Source: Acidobacteriota bacterium (lineage in GTDB: Bacteria; Acidobacteriota; Blastocatellia; Pyrinomonadales; Pyrinomonadaceae). From it: a stretch of 64,000 nt of DNA. The translations under genes were made by a program, and so were the position numbers. The stretch covers positions 496,001 to 560,000 of the forward strand of contig JADKBM010000011.1 of NCBI GenBank assembly GCA_016715115.1. Direction: 5' to 3'. The notes under the pieces were generated by a model, which was given only the letters and a program-made list of their open reading frames with translations, searched no databases and was not told the origin of the DNA. Shown here piece by piece: positions 1 to 10,072 of the stretch; the first letter of the stretch is position 1; each line of letters begins with the position of its first letter.

Positions 1-483
1 AGCGCTTATGTCGTTATCGCGACGAACGGCGTCCTCGAATGGAACCCCTTCGATCTACCGATACAGGTCTGGATAAGCACCGCGATCATCATTGGATCGA
101 GCGTTACATATGTCGCGGCGGAGCGCGCCGTTCGACGGCAAAATCAGGACAGGGCAAAGAAGTGGCTCGTCGCGACGACGATCCTCGGGGCGATGTTCAT
201 TTCGTCCCAGATCCTTGCCTGGTTCGAACTCGTCAAACTCGGCATATTCGTTCAGAGCAACCCGTACGCCGGGTTCTTTTATATCCTGACCGCGCTCCAC
301 GCCGCACACGTCGCGGGCGGGATCATTGCGCTCGGTTACGTCGTGCTGATGACGTGGGATCGCCGACGGTTTGAGGCGGCAGTCGAACGCGTGACGGACA
401 TCGCCGGCGCCGTCGGCTGGTATTGGCATTTTATGGGCGTCCTTTGGATCGTTCTGTTCCTGCTTCTCGGGTTCTGGAAGTAA
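1..483 (+). CDS. Heme-copper oxidase subunit III, C-terminal part (5' truncated by window)
   Basis: The reading frame is open from base 1 and stops at 481-483, giving 160 residues of a multi-pass membrane protein. The C-terminal part has the look of cytochrome c oxidase subunit III: AHVAGGIIALGYVVL, then a final helix around VGWYWHFMGVLWIVLFLLL. The AxHxxHV/GWYWHFM pattern is typical of the last two helices of that family. Subunit III is a structural, non-catalytic subunit of the terminal oxidase in the inner membrane. A DUF420 protein follows after 8 bases, which fits an oxidase operon whose other genes lie upstream of the window. It could belong to either an aa3 or a quinol-type oxidase; the fragment cannot decide. 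The true start is outside the window. Confidence 0.88.
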   Translation, partial: SAYVVIATNGVLEWNPFDLPIQVWISTAIIIGSSVTYVAAERAVRRQNQDRAKKWLVATTILGAMFISSQILAWFELVKLGIFVQSNPYAGFFYILTALHAAHVAGGIIALGYVVLMTWDRRRFEAAVERVTDIAGAVGWYWHFMGVLWIVLFLLLGFWK

Positions 484-491
484 AGGTTTTT

Positions 492-1034
492 ATGGAAACT
501 CTATCGGCGGCTCGGAAACAGTCGAATCTGATAATCAACGTGATCTCGGTCATCGTTCCGGTCGTGGTCGCGATACTGCTTGGATTGCCCCAAAAAGTCG
601 ATCTCGGCGCTTGGACCAAGGGGCTGCCGCACGTTATCGGGACCATCAATTCGATCACCACCGCGCTTCTGGTGTTTGGGCTGATCTTCATAAAACTCAA
701 GAAGATAAAACTGCATCAAGCGATGATGTCGCTCTCATTCGGACTTGGCGGAGTGTTTCTCGTCTGTTACGTCATCTATCATCTGACGAACCCGTCGAAC
801 CGTTTCAACGGCGAAGGCTTTGTGCGCTATGTTTATTTTTTCACGCTGATTTCCCACGTCGCGCTTTCGCTCGTCGTCCTGCCGCTGGTTCTGCGGGCGA
901 TGTATTTTGCGGCGAACGGACGCTTCGATGATCATCGGAGGGTCGCGCGATTCGCCTATCCGATCTGGCTCTATGTGGCCGCCACGGGTGTTCTGGTCTA
1001 CCTCTTCGTTTACCGTTTTTATCCGGCGGCGTAA
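492..1034 (+). CDS. DUF420 family membrane protein (CtaM-like, oxidase-associated)
   Basis: This 180-residue protein begins at ATG 492, preceded by AAAGG just inside the end of the oxidase subunit III gene. A longer frame opening at 423 only adds residues read out of frame with the upstream gene. It has about five hydrophobic segments and the DUF420 pattern: a helix ending FGLIFIKLKKIKLHQAMM, then CYVIYHLT and HVALSLVVLPLVL. The conserved histidines in the HQAMM, YH and SHVALS positions are present. DUF420 proteins are encoded next to heme-copper oxidases; in Staphylococcus the relative CtaM is needed for active cytochrome aa3. A role in oxidase assembly here is inferred from family and position. 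Confidence 0.85.
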   Translation: METLSAARKQSNLIINVISVIVPVVVAILLGLPQKVDLGAWTKGLPHVIGTINSITTALLVFGLIFIKLKKIKLHQAMMSLSFGLGGVFLVCYVIYHLTNPSNRFNGEGFVRYVYFFTLISHVALSLVVLPLVLRAMYFAANGRFDDHRRVARFAYPIWLYVAATGVLVYLFVYRFYPAA

Positions 1035-1051
1035 AATATTTTTGCAAACCC

Positions 1052-1081
1052 TTGATTTTTCGAGTGGTTGAATGCTATATT
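1052..1081 (+). promoter_or_regulatory. Putative sigma-70 promoter driving the c-di-AMP riboswitch RNA
   Basis: TTGATT (1052-1057) and TATATT (1076-1081) are separated by 18 bases, and TG lies one base before the -10 box (extended -10). Transcription would start near 1088, about ten bases before the riboswitch aptamer. This is seen by eye only; no transcript data support it. Confidence 0.5.
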
Positions 1082-1097
1082 GCCTTTGTTGAAAATT

Positions 1098-1250
1098 GAG
1101 ACGCCGAAGCCGTTTTTTTTTGTTTTGCGGCGCGGGGGAACCAAACGTTTCGCTTTTGCGGGACACGGGGCGAGGCATTCACGTGAATGCGGGGAAACTT
1201 CTTCATTCCTAGCCCGACAGCTAACCTCGTAGGTGGGCGAAGAAGCTACG
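1098..1250 (+). ncRNA. Cyclic di-AMP riboswitch (ydaO/yuaA class)
   Basis: The segment carries the conserved blocks of the ydaO/yuaA aptamer in order: GCCGAAGCC near 1103, GCGGGGGAACCAAA at about 1131-1144, ACGGGGCGA at about 1165-1173, and the diagnostic CCCGACAGCTAACCTCGTAGG at about 1213-1233. Blocks 2 and 4 are almost identical to those I recall for the Bacillus subtilis ydaO aptamer. This class binds cyclic di-AMP and usually turns off genes for potassium or osmolyte transport and cell-wall hydrolases. A promoter lies just upstream and a terminator hairpin just downstream. There is no credible coding gene on this strand before the convergent M1 peptidase gene, which is the odd part. Confidence 0.88.
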
Positions 1251-1268
1251 AAAAAGATTTGCCTGTTT

Positions 1269-1307
1269 AGGTACGATTTTCCAAGTGCTTCGTGCCTTTG
1301 ATTTTTT
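1269..1307 (+). terminator. Putative expression-platform terminator of the c-di-AMP riboswitch
   Basis: An eight-base-pair stem (AGGTACGA 1269-1276 with TCGTGCCT 1290-1297, one G-U pair) is followed by TTGATTTTTT. It lies about 20 bases after the aptamer, where a transcription-termination expression platform would be expected. Confidence 0.6.
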
Positions 1308-1342
1308 CAACGAATCAAACAGACGTCCGTCTTCTCAAAGAG

Positions 1343-1375
1343 AAAAAAGTTCCGTCATTCGACGGAACTTTTTTT
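1343..1375 (+). terminator. Strong, probably bidirectional intrinsic terminator
   Basis: A perfect stem with GTTCCGTC on one arm, loop ATTC and GACGGAAC on the other is flanked by an A-run on the left and a T-run on the right (1369-1375). It can end transcription from the riboswitch side and, read in reverse, from the M1 peptidase gene. The interval 1376-1575 holds the peptidase 3' flank and a GAATCGCCG/CGGCGATTC hairpin near 1454-1478, and no gene that I can support. Confidence 0.8.
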
Positions 1376-1575
1376 GTTTCAAACGGCCTCAAATCAGGTT
1401 CGTTTCGACCTTTTCGTCGAGAAATACGATAGCACGAATTGTTTCCGAATTACTTATGAATCGCCGCATTTCGGCGATTCGCAGCACTCTTTCGAGCATT
1501 TCGCGGGCGATCGTTGAAACAACTATCGCAGCGCAACCGGGTTCATTGCGATCCCGAAACCGGCTCTCACAGCCT

Positions 1576-3258
1576 TTATTTCTCTCGAACCTGCAGGAGC
1601 GGAACCTTCAGTTCAGGGTCGAAGAGGATTTTGCCGGGCTTCGATGCCACCTTGAACGTGAAACTCTGCTGACGCTTGTTGATAGACAGTTTTTCGGACC
1701 GACGGGCGTTTCCCTCCGCGAAGTCGATATTGACGTCGAACTCGTAAGGCTCCGGCGACACTTCGTCGACGATCTGTGTTTGCTCGACGTCGAGGGTCAG
1801 GGTTCCCGCCCCCTCGTCGTAAGTTCGCACGTATCTTAGGATCGGATGCCGTGCGGCATAGACCCATTGCTCGAAAAAGCGGCCGAGGTCGCGACCTGAA
1901 ACTTCCTCAAAAACGCGCTTCAGGTCCTCGGTTTCGACATTCTGCCATTTATGGCGCTTGAGATAGGTTTTGACGGATTGCCAAAAGATCTCGTCGCCGA
2001 CGTATTCGCGCAGAGTGTGGAGAACCGCGCCGCCTTTTTGATACGTGACCGCATCGAAAATCGAATCGTCCGGTTTCGCGAGTTGATTGAAAAGGCCTCT
2101 CTTTCGTTTGAGCCGTGCGTTTTCGGCAAAGTACTCGTCGGCGTCTTGCCGGATCTTGCGCAGATAATCCGACCGGCCGTATTTCTTCTCGCGGTAGGCG
2201 GCCTCCATAAAGGTCGCGAAGCTCTCGTTGAGCCAGAGTTCGGCCCAATTCCGACAGGTGAGAAGATTCCCGAACCACGAATGAGCGAGTTCGTGAGAAA
2301 CCAGATCCTCGACGATGTTCTTTCCCCAAGGTTGTTCGATGAGAAAGACGTCGTCATCCGAGAGCGTCGTCGCGGTGATGTTCTCCATTCCGCCGAACTT
2401 GAAATCGGCGACGACGATTTGATCATATTTGTTGTACGGATAACCAATTCCGGTGAGTTCTTCGTAGATACGCATCATTTCCGGCGTTTTCGCGAGCACG
2501 TCCCGCGCCGCCGATTCCTTTCCGGGATAGACATAAAAGGCAAGCGGAATATCCTTATAGCGGCCCGTGATCTTGACGTATTTGCCGACGACGAACGACG
2601 TCAGATAGATCGAATGCGGCTGGGCCATCTTGAAGTGAAATGTCGTTTGACGGCCGCTCTCATTTACCCCGACCAGTTCGCCGTTTGCGATCGCGGTTTC
2701 ACCGCGATCGACGGTGATGAACTGTTCCGTTGTCGCCTTGTCATCCGGAAAGTCATACGACGGGATCCAGTAACGGGTCTCTTCGGGTTCGCCTTGCGTC
2801 CAGATCTGCGCGTCCCGGATCAACTTCGAGCCATCGCGTTTCGAGTCGACGAAATAGACGCCCTTTGCCGGATTGGCGGAATACTTGAAGCGGACACTGA
2901 TCTTCTCGCCCTTGCCGCGCGGACGGTCGAGGGTCACGATCACGGAATTCGGCGTTGTCCGAAAGTCCAAGCTTCCGCCGCCAGGAACGATTTCGACATT
3001 CTCAAAGCGAAGTCCGACGGCGTCGAGTTCGAGTGTCCGGAATTCGTCGCTGAGCGGGCGGAAGGTGACGGTCGTATCTCCGTTGACGGTCTTCTTGCGG
3101 CGATCGAAACTAGTCCGGATAGTATAGTTTTCGACGTCGATCGTCCGGACGCGGTTGAAATCAGGTTTTGGAACCTGCGATAAAGCCGGGATCGCGGCAA
3201 GCAACGCGATCAGCAAGAGCGCGCCGGCGGCGAACCGTTTTGAAAAAAGGTCAGTCAT
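1576..3258 (-). CDS. Exported M1 family metallopeptidase (aminopeptidase N-like)
   Basis: A 560-residue protein starting with a signal peptide (hydrophobic core AGALLLIALLAAIPALS, residues 11-27). It has the M1 hallmarks: exopeptidase motif GGMEN at 289-293 (a GAMEN variant), zinc site HELAH at 322-326 and the third zinc ligand Glu345 in LWLNES. M1 enzymes remove N-terminal residues from peptides. The protein has the N-terminal beta domain and the catalytic domain and ends soon after, without the large helical C-terminal domain of E. coli PepN. It lies 75 bases downstream of the S9 peptidase gene on the same strand, so the two probably form a peptide-degrading unit in the periplasm or outside the cell. 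Confidence 0.93.
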   Translation of the reverse strand: MTDLFSKRFAAGALLLIALLAAIPALSQVPKPDFNRVRTIDVENYTIRTSFDRRKKTVNGDTTVTFRPLSDEFRTLELDAVGLRFENVEIVPGGGSLDFRTTPNSVIVTLDRPRGKGEKISVRFKYSANPAKGVYFVDSKRDGSKLIRDAQIWTQGEPEETRYWIPSYDFPDDKATTEQFITVDRGETAIANGELVGVNESGRQTTFHFKMAQPHSIYLTSFVVGKYVKITGRYKDIPLAFYVYPGKESAARDVLAKTPEMMRIYEELTGIGYPYNKYDQIVVADFKFGGMENITATTLSDDDVFLIEQPWGKNIVEDLVSHELAHSWFGNLLTCRNWAELWLNESFATFMEAAYREKKYGRSDYLRKIRQDADEYFAENARLKRKRGLFNQLAKPDDSIFDAVTYQKGGAVLHTLREYVGDEIFWQSVKTYLKRHKWQNVETEDLKRVFEEVSGRDLGRFFEQWVYAARHPILRYVRTYDEGAGTLTLDVEQTQIVDEVSPEPYEFDVNIDFAEGNARRSEKLSINKRQQSFTFKVASKPGKILFDPELKVPLLQVREK

Positions 3259-3333
3259 TTTGCAAAAAGACGACGTGCGCCGGAATCAAAAACCTCAGAT
3301 TCGGGCGCACGCCGGAATTGTCAGCGAAAAACA

Positions 3334-5397
<2,064 letters not shown>

Positions 5398-5548
5398 ACG
5401 TTATTTCCCCGAAGTTTAATTTAGAATTCCGCTCCCGATTATCTCACAGTCAAACGCCGCGCCGCGAGTCGCGGCGCGCCTCTGGCTGAACCTAAACCCA
5501 ACTTTTTGAACACCTCGGGACAGTTTTGGAACTCCAGGCTTCTCCGCT

Positions 5549-6979
5549 ATGATGTTGGCTATGAAATTCAAGGCCTTTCTATTGATTGTTGTTTTTTCGC
5601 TGCAGGGGTTGGCCCAGCAGGCGGCGCCCACGCCCGCGATCTACTCCGAGGCGGCATTGTCGGAACTTCGTGTGCTGCAGCGTACCTCGCTCGCGAGCGA
5701 CTACGCCTATAAGCAGACCGCCTATTTGACCAACAATATCGGCCCGCGCCTGACCGGTTCGGCGCAGGCGGAGCGCGCGGTTCAATATGTTGCCGATGAG
5801 ATGCGCAAACTTGGTTTGACGGTCACGATTCAGAAACTCACCGTTCCGCATTGGGTTCGCGGCGAGGAAAAGGGAGAACTCGTCGAGTTTGAGGGAATGG
5901 CGCCTCAATCGACGCAGAGGATCGTTATGACGGCGCTCGGCGGTAGCGTCGCGACGCCCGATTCGGGAATGGTCGCCGAGGTCGTCGTTGTCGGCAGTTT
6001 CGAAGAGCTCGAAAAACTGGGACGAACGGCCGTCGAAGGGAAAATAGTTCTTTTTAACGTCAAGTTCGACAAGGGGTTGGCGGAACGAAACGAGGCCGGT
6101 GCGGCGTACGGTCAGGTGGCCGCCTATCGCGGCGGCGGAGCAATAGCGGCGGCGAAACTCGGGGCAGTCGGAGTGCTTGTTCGATCGGCCGGCGGATCGC
6201 AGAATCGTTTGGCCCATACCGGCGCGATGCGTTATGACGAGTCGGTGCCGAAGATCCCGGCAGCAGCGGTTCCGTACGAAGATGCCGAAACGATCGCGCA
6301 ACTCGCGGCAATGGGCAAGGTTCGGATGCGGATGCTCTTGACGCCGAAGAAACTGCCCGATACGACGAGTTACAACGTGCTCGCGGATTACAGGGGCAGC
6401 GAAAAGCCGGACGAGATCGTTGTCGTCGGAGGTCATCTCGACTCGTGGGATCTTGGGACCGGCGCGCTTGACGACGCGGTCGGCGTCGCGATGGCGATGC
6501 AGGTCCCGTACATTCTGCAGCAGCTCAAGCTCCGACCGAAGCGGACGATCCGCGTGGTCGCGTTTATGAACGAGGAAAACGGCTTCGTCGGCGCCGAAAC
6601 GTACGCGAAGGAGGCGGACATCGCGAAGCATTTTGCGGCAATTGAAGGCGATCTCGGAGCAAGTCATCCGATCGGGTTCATCTTCGCCGGCAAGAACGAG
6701 GCAATGCCGTTTCTGCAGCCGCTGGCAAGAATCCTGAACGATCAAGGCGCGGGCCTGATCGACCGGCAGCCGAGCGCGAGTTCGGATATCAGCACGCTGA
6801 CGGCGAAAGGCGTTCCGTCATTCGGGCCGTGGTTCGATACGCGGACATACTTCAACTATCATCACACCGCAGCCGACACTTTCGACAAGGTAAATCCGAA
6901 GGAACTCGCCGAAAACTGTTCACTGATGGCGGTTCTGGCTTACGGTTTGGCAAATCTCGAGCAACCGCTGCCAAGGTGA
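5549..6979 (+). CDS. Exported M28 family metallopeptidase with PA domain
   Basis: A 476-residue protein with a signal peptide (FKAFLLIVVFSLQGLAQ). ATG codons at 5549, 5552 and 5561 are all possible; the one at 5561 gives the tidiest signal peptide. A PA-type insert (about residues 140-260) precedes the catalytic M28 part. Metal ligands fit His296 and bridging Asp308 in GGHLDSWDLGTGALDD, with Glu342/343 in MNEENG, Asp368 and His439 in YHHTAADT. The order and spacing are those of co-catalytic two-zinc aminopeptidases or carboxypeptidases like plasma glutamate carboxypeptidase. It is transcribed away from the S9/M1 pair. The divergent spacer 5398-5548 is long enough for promoters on both sides. 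Confidence 0.92.
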   Translation: MMLAMKFKAFLLIVVFSLQGLAQQAAPTPAIYSEAALSELRVLQRTSLASDYAYKQTAYLTNNIGPRLTGSAQAERAVQYVADEMRKLGLTVTIQKLTVPHWVRGEEKGELVEFEGMAPQSTQRIVMTALGGSVATPDSGMVAEVVVVGSFEELEKLGRTAVEGKIVLFNVKFDKGLAERNEAGAAYGQVAAYRGGGAIAAAKLGAVGVLVRSAGGSQNRLAHTGAMRYDESVPKIPAAAVPYEDAETIAQLAAMGKVRMRMLLTPKKLPDTTSYNVLADYRGSEKPDEIVVVGGHLDSWDLGTGALDDAVGVAMAMQVPYILQQLKLRPKRTIRVVAFMNEENGFVGAETYAKEADIAKHFAAIEGDLGASHPIGFIFAGKNEAMPFLQPLARILNDQGAGLIDRQPSASSDISTLTAKGVPSFGPWFDTRTYFNYHHTAADTFDKVNPKELAENCSLMAVLAYGLANLEQPLPR

Positions 6980-7052
6980 ATTCGATTTTGGATTTTTGAT
7001 TTTGGATTTTAGAATTTGGATTTTGGATTGCGATATTTGCGATTTGCGGCAA

Positions 7053-7082
7053 GTCAGTACCGCCTGCGTTAGCGGGCGGGCA
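7053..7082 (+). repeat. REP-like palindromic repeat
   Basis: Core GTCAGTACCGCCTGCG followed by a GCGGGCGGGCA arm. CCGCCTGCG and CGGGCGG can pair imperfectly. The same core recurs inverted at 7490-7519 and 17623-17651 and directly at 56528-56557, with degenerate pieces at about 56288-56311 and 56376-56403. Confidence 0.75.
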
Positions 7083-7372
7083 GGGATTTGGGAGCTAGCC
7101 CTGGATTCTGGCACATCGAATATCCTGAAATCCCGATTCCTGAATCCTGAATCCTGAATCCCGGATTCTTGAATCGGGAGCCTGAATTTTGAACTTGGAA
7201 AAACCTGATCGATTGAAGAGACAGGTCGTTCTTGACACAGATGAACCCGGATTACTCATCAAAAGCAATCTCCCGCGAAATACGCGAAATACGCGAAAAA
7301 CAACATCAAAAATCGCATTTTTCGCATTTTTGGCGTGATGCGGGAAAGAAATTTTCAATTACGTAATTTGGG

Positions 7373-7563
7373 TTGAAACAAATCCGCTCCATCCCGCAAA
7401 TCTGTGTTCTGTAGGAAACGCGATTTGCTTCCTTGATGTCGGTTTTTCCAAGCGCCCGAGTTAGGACTTAGGCGTCGTGCGGCCGCGGTTGCCCGCCCGC
7501 TAACGCAGGCGGTACTGACTCGCTGATCGTCGGGTTGGCGCGTTGCCGCGACCGCCCGACGCG
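7373..7563 (+). repeat. Dispersed intergenic repeat, copy 1
   Basis: This stretch is shared with the reverse complement of about 56487-56668. The match runs from AATCCGCTCCA through AATCTGTGTTCTG and GATTTGCTTCCTT to GCGCCCGAGTT, then on through the REP core at 7490-7519 and GATCGTCGGGTTGGCGCGTT. The first half (7373-7465) also matches 46263-46353 in direct orientation. No coding sequence is inside it. Confidence 0.8.
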
Positions 7564-7848
7564 AAAGTCCGAAATAGGTTGAAGGAAATCGGCGGCGTTT
7601 AACCACAGATTAACGCGGATCGGCGGGATAAGATCATATGTCTTTTCGACCGTAATGGCGCCGAATTGGTCTCAAATCATCGTTTTCATCCCGACCCATC
7701 CGTGTCCAACTGTGTCAAGAACAGCCTGTCGCTTCGATCAAGCAGGTTTTTCAAAGTTCCCGAATCTCAAATCCGGACCTCGGAATTCTGAAATTCCCAA
7801 ATTCCTGCGGACTTGCCGAACGATTGTCCCGAGTGCTAGTTTCTTAAT

Positions 7849-8016
7849 ATGAACAGACCACCGCCGTACTTTCCGCAGAACCAACTCTCGCCGCCGGACG
7901 AGAATCGATACCGAAAGTTCAAGTTCGTCATCGCCGCGCTGATCCTTGGGCTGGTTTTGCTGGTCGCTGGAGCTGTGGCCGGCATCTACTTTCTCGTTCG
8001 CTGGCTGATCTCTTAG
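7849..8016 (+). CDS. Small single-pass membrane protein, unknown function
   Basis: ATG 7849 to TAG 8014-8016 encodes 55 residues. The first 25 are polar and rich in Pro and charged residues (MNRPPPYFPQ, then NRYRKFK); residues 27-53 form one strongly hydrophobic helix (VIAALILGLVLLVAGAVAGIYFLV) ending RWLIS. The positive patch just before the helix suggests the N-terminus is inside. No clear Shine-Dalgarno is visible, but codon use in the helix resembles that of neighbours and the frame ends cleanly before the terminator at 8102. I do not recognise a family. A chance frame cannot be excluded. Confidence 0.5.
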   Translation: MNRPPPYFPQNQLSPPDENRYRKFKFVIAALILGLVLLVAGAVAGIYFLVRWLIS

Positions 8017-8101
8017 TTGTTCACGCTTCTGATGCGGACAACCTCAGCGTCTCGCGCTCTGACGATCAACTCCCGTCGAATTCGATTTGCGCGGTGAAAT
8101 G

Positions 8102-8136
8102 AAAACGGGGCCGAAATTCGATTCGGCCCCGTTTTT
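8102..8136. terminator. Bidirectional intrinsic terminator
   Basis: CGGGGCCGAA (8106-8115), loop ATTCGA, TTCGGCCCCG (8122-8131), with AAAA to the left and TTTTT to the right. It ends the minus-strand S41 gene and could also end plus-strand transcription from the small membrane protein. Confidence 0.85.
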
Positions 8137-8155
8137 CCTTTTTCCGCATCAAGAC

Positions 8156-9877
8156 TCATTGTTCGGTGTTGACGCTCTGCTTCTTCTCGTTCGCTTTTTT
8201 GCCTTCCGACGCAAGCTGCTTCGCCTTCGGCATCAGCTCGATGGCGCGAAGGAGCTGATTGTCGTATTCATTGAAAACCTGAAAGGATGCATTCGACCCG
8301 TACGCCGCCGTGACGAGCTCGGATCTGATCGTGCGTTCGACGAACTGCTTCTCTTTATCGACAACCGTCGGCGCGATCTTGTACTTTTCAAACGCGAACC
8401 TCTTGAACGCTTGAAGAAGCGAATCGGTGATGACGAAATCCTTCGGCGTGATCTCGTAATTGAACTGGATCGGCTTGTCGATCTTAAGGGCCTCGAATCC
8501 AGGCAGTTTCCCGTGCGCCAGTTCGAACGAGAACAAAAGTATGGGATTGATCAGTTTCTGTTGGACGATAGCCTTGTCGCCTGAGATCGTCGCCGCTTTG
8601 ACCTCGACGTCCGGCAGAATTCCGCCGCCGCCGTAGACGAGCCGGCCCGAATCGGTCTTTCGTTCTTCTCCCTTCGGCGCGACCGGCGTCTTTTCCTCAC
8701 GAAACGTACCGCCGTTGGTGTAATAATCGTAAAGACTTCCATCGGAGTAATCGCGCTGGATCAAGCGGCCCGCGGGCGTTTCGTATTTGGCGATCGTCAG
8801 AAGAAGCATCGAACCGTATTCGAGCGGAAACGGATTCTGCACCAACCCCTTGCCGAACGTGTTTTCCCCGACGATCAGGGCGCGGTCGTGGTCCTGCAGC
8901 GCGCCGGCGAGGATCTCCGAGGCCGACGCTGAATTTCGGTTGACGAGCAAAACCACCGTCGAATCGTCCGGGTTCGAATTCTCCGACGGGTATGTGTCGA
9001 TTCCGTTGTTGCGCGATTTTTGCGTGAAAACCGTCTGGCCCTTGCCGAGAAACGCGTTCGCGATCCGGTAAGCCTGATTGACAAGTCCGCCGCCGTTGTT
9101 TCTAAGATCGAGCACAAGCTGCGTCATTCCGCGGGATTTGAGGTCCTGCATCGCTTCGCGAAACTCGTTGAACGTCGTTTGATTGAAGCCGCCCGACAGA
9201 TTCATATAACCGACGCCCGGCCGGATCATATATGCTTCCGAGATCGAAGGCTGCGGCACCGCGTCGCGGATGATCTCGACGGTCTCTCGTTTGCCCGTTC
9301 CGTATTTCTCAACGACCATCTTTGCCAGTGTTCCGCGTGGGCCGCGCAGGAAGGTGCGGACTTCGTTGAAAGGCTTTCCAAGCATCGAGACGCCGTTGAC
9401 CTCGACGATCTTGTCGCCGTAACGCAACCCGGCGCGGTGTGCCGGAGCGCCCTCGAAGGTCGCCTTGATGAATGTCGCGACGATCTTGCCGTCGCCATCG
9501 GTCAGATCACCGATCGTCGCGCCGATCCCGAAATAACGCGAGCTCTGATCGGTTCGAAACTGTTCGCTTTCCTTCGCGTCGAAGTAATTCGAATGCGGGT
9601 CAAGCGTGTGCAGCATCGAATCGATGGTCGATTTGAAAACGTCGTTGTAATCGAGTTTCTTGCCGTCGACGTGGTTCGCCTCGATGATCGAAAGCGCTTC
9701 GGAAAAGTCGGCTTCGATATTCTCGACCGTCACCGGTTTGACCGTCTTGGCCGCCGTCTTCGATTCTTCGATCGGCCGCGGATTGACTTTCGTAACCGCG
9801 CCGGTTTGTCCAAAAACGTTTGAAATTGAGAAAACGAAGAGAATGAAGACACTTGGCAGAGTCGAATTTCCTTTCAC
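8156..9877 (-). CDS. Exported S41 family C-terminal processing peptidase (CtpA/Prc-like)
   Basis: A 573-residue protein. I place the start at GTG 9875-9877 because AGGAG lies 9 bases before it and the product then begins directly with a signal peptide (LPSVFILFVFSISNVFGQ); an in-frame ATG at 9922 would put 15 extra residues before it. A PDZ domain (GLRYGDKIVEVNGVSMLG) is followed by the S41 catalytic core, with the Ser in NRNSASASEI and the Lys in GENTFGKGLVQ, the usual Ser/Lys dyad. These enzymes cut exported or misfolded proteins near their C-termini in the periplasm. The region after the catalytic core is longer than in CtpA and may bind a partner. It is divergent from the ABC ATPase genes. 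Confidence 0.92.
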   Translation of the reverse strand: MKGNSTLPSVFILFVFSISNVFGQTGAVTKVNPRPIEESKTAAKTVKPVTVENIEADFSEALSIIEANHVDGKKLDYNDVFKSTIDSMLHTLDPHSNYFDAKESEQFRTDQSSRYFGIGATIGDLTDGDGKIVATFIKATFEGAPAHRAGLRYGDKIVEVNGVSMLGKPFNEVRTFLRGPRGTLAKMVVEKYGTGKRETVEIIRDAVPQPSISEAYMIRPGVGYMNLSGGFNQTTFNEFREAMQDLKSRGMTQLVLDLRNNGGGLVNQAYRIANAFLGKGQTVFTQKSRNNGIDTYPSENSNPDDSTVVLLVNRNSASASEILAGALQDHDRALIVGENTFGKGLVQNPFPLEYGSMLLLTIAKYETPAGRLIQRDYSDGSLYDYYTNGGTFREEKTPVAPKGEERKTDSGRLVYGGGGILPDVEVKAATISGDKAIVQQKLINPILLFSFELAHGKLPGFEALKIDKPIQFNYEITPKDFVITDSLLQAFKRFAFEKYKIAPTVVDKEKQFVERTIRSELVTAAYGSNASFQVFNEYDNQLLRAIELMPKAKQLASEGKKANEKKQSVNTEQ

Positions 9878-10072
9878 TACTAAAATCTCCTGATTTACCC
9901 TGGGAACTACAAAAGTTAGCAAAAAATGATAACATCTGTTGGAAGAAAAAGCGATGAAAAGAGTTGCATGCTAGAAGCTGGGCCGGTGCAACTTTTTTGC
10001 CGGCGCAAACGGTTACTTCGGATCGTCTGCGCCCGTTGAAGGGAGTTTCGATCGCGAAAATCGGATCCGCTG

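Larger units (their letters stand above)
6980..7848. repeat. Repeat-rich intergenic region
   Basis: No gene can be supported in this 869-base gap. It contains a GATTTTGGATTTT word array (about 6983-7030), a REP-like palindrome at 7053-7082 with an inverted copy at 7490-7519, a CTGAATCC/GATTCC word patch (about 7125-7180), and two inverted copies of a block that reads GAAAAACCTG ... TTCTTGACACAG (about 7195-7245 forward, about 7695-7768 reverse). A stretch of CGCGAAATACGCGAAA words lies at 7274-7305. A long dispersed-repeat segment occupies 7373-7563. Open frames here are made of repeat words. Confidence 0.8.

Noticed and set aside
1285..1839. Plus-strand frame right after the riboswitch (GTG start, 184 residues)
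   Set aside because: It contains both the strong terminator and 264 bases antisense to the M1 peptidase gene, has no Shine-Dalgarno, and its composition is rich in Arg and Ser as expected for a shadow frame.
1951..3183. Plus-strand 410-residue frame opposite the M1 peptidase
   Set aside because: Antisense shadow of a GC-rich gene with strong motifs on the other strand.
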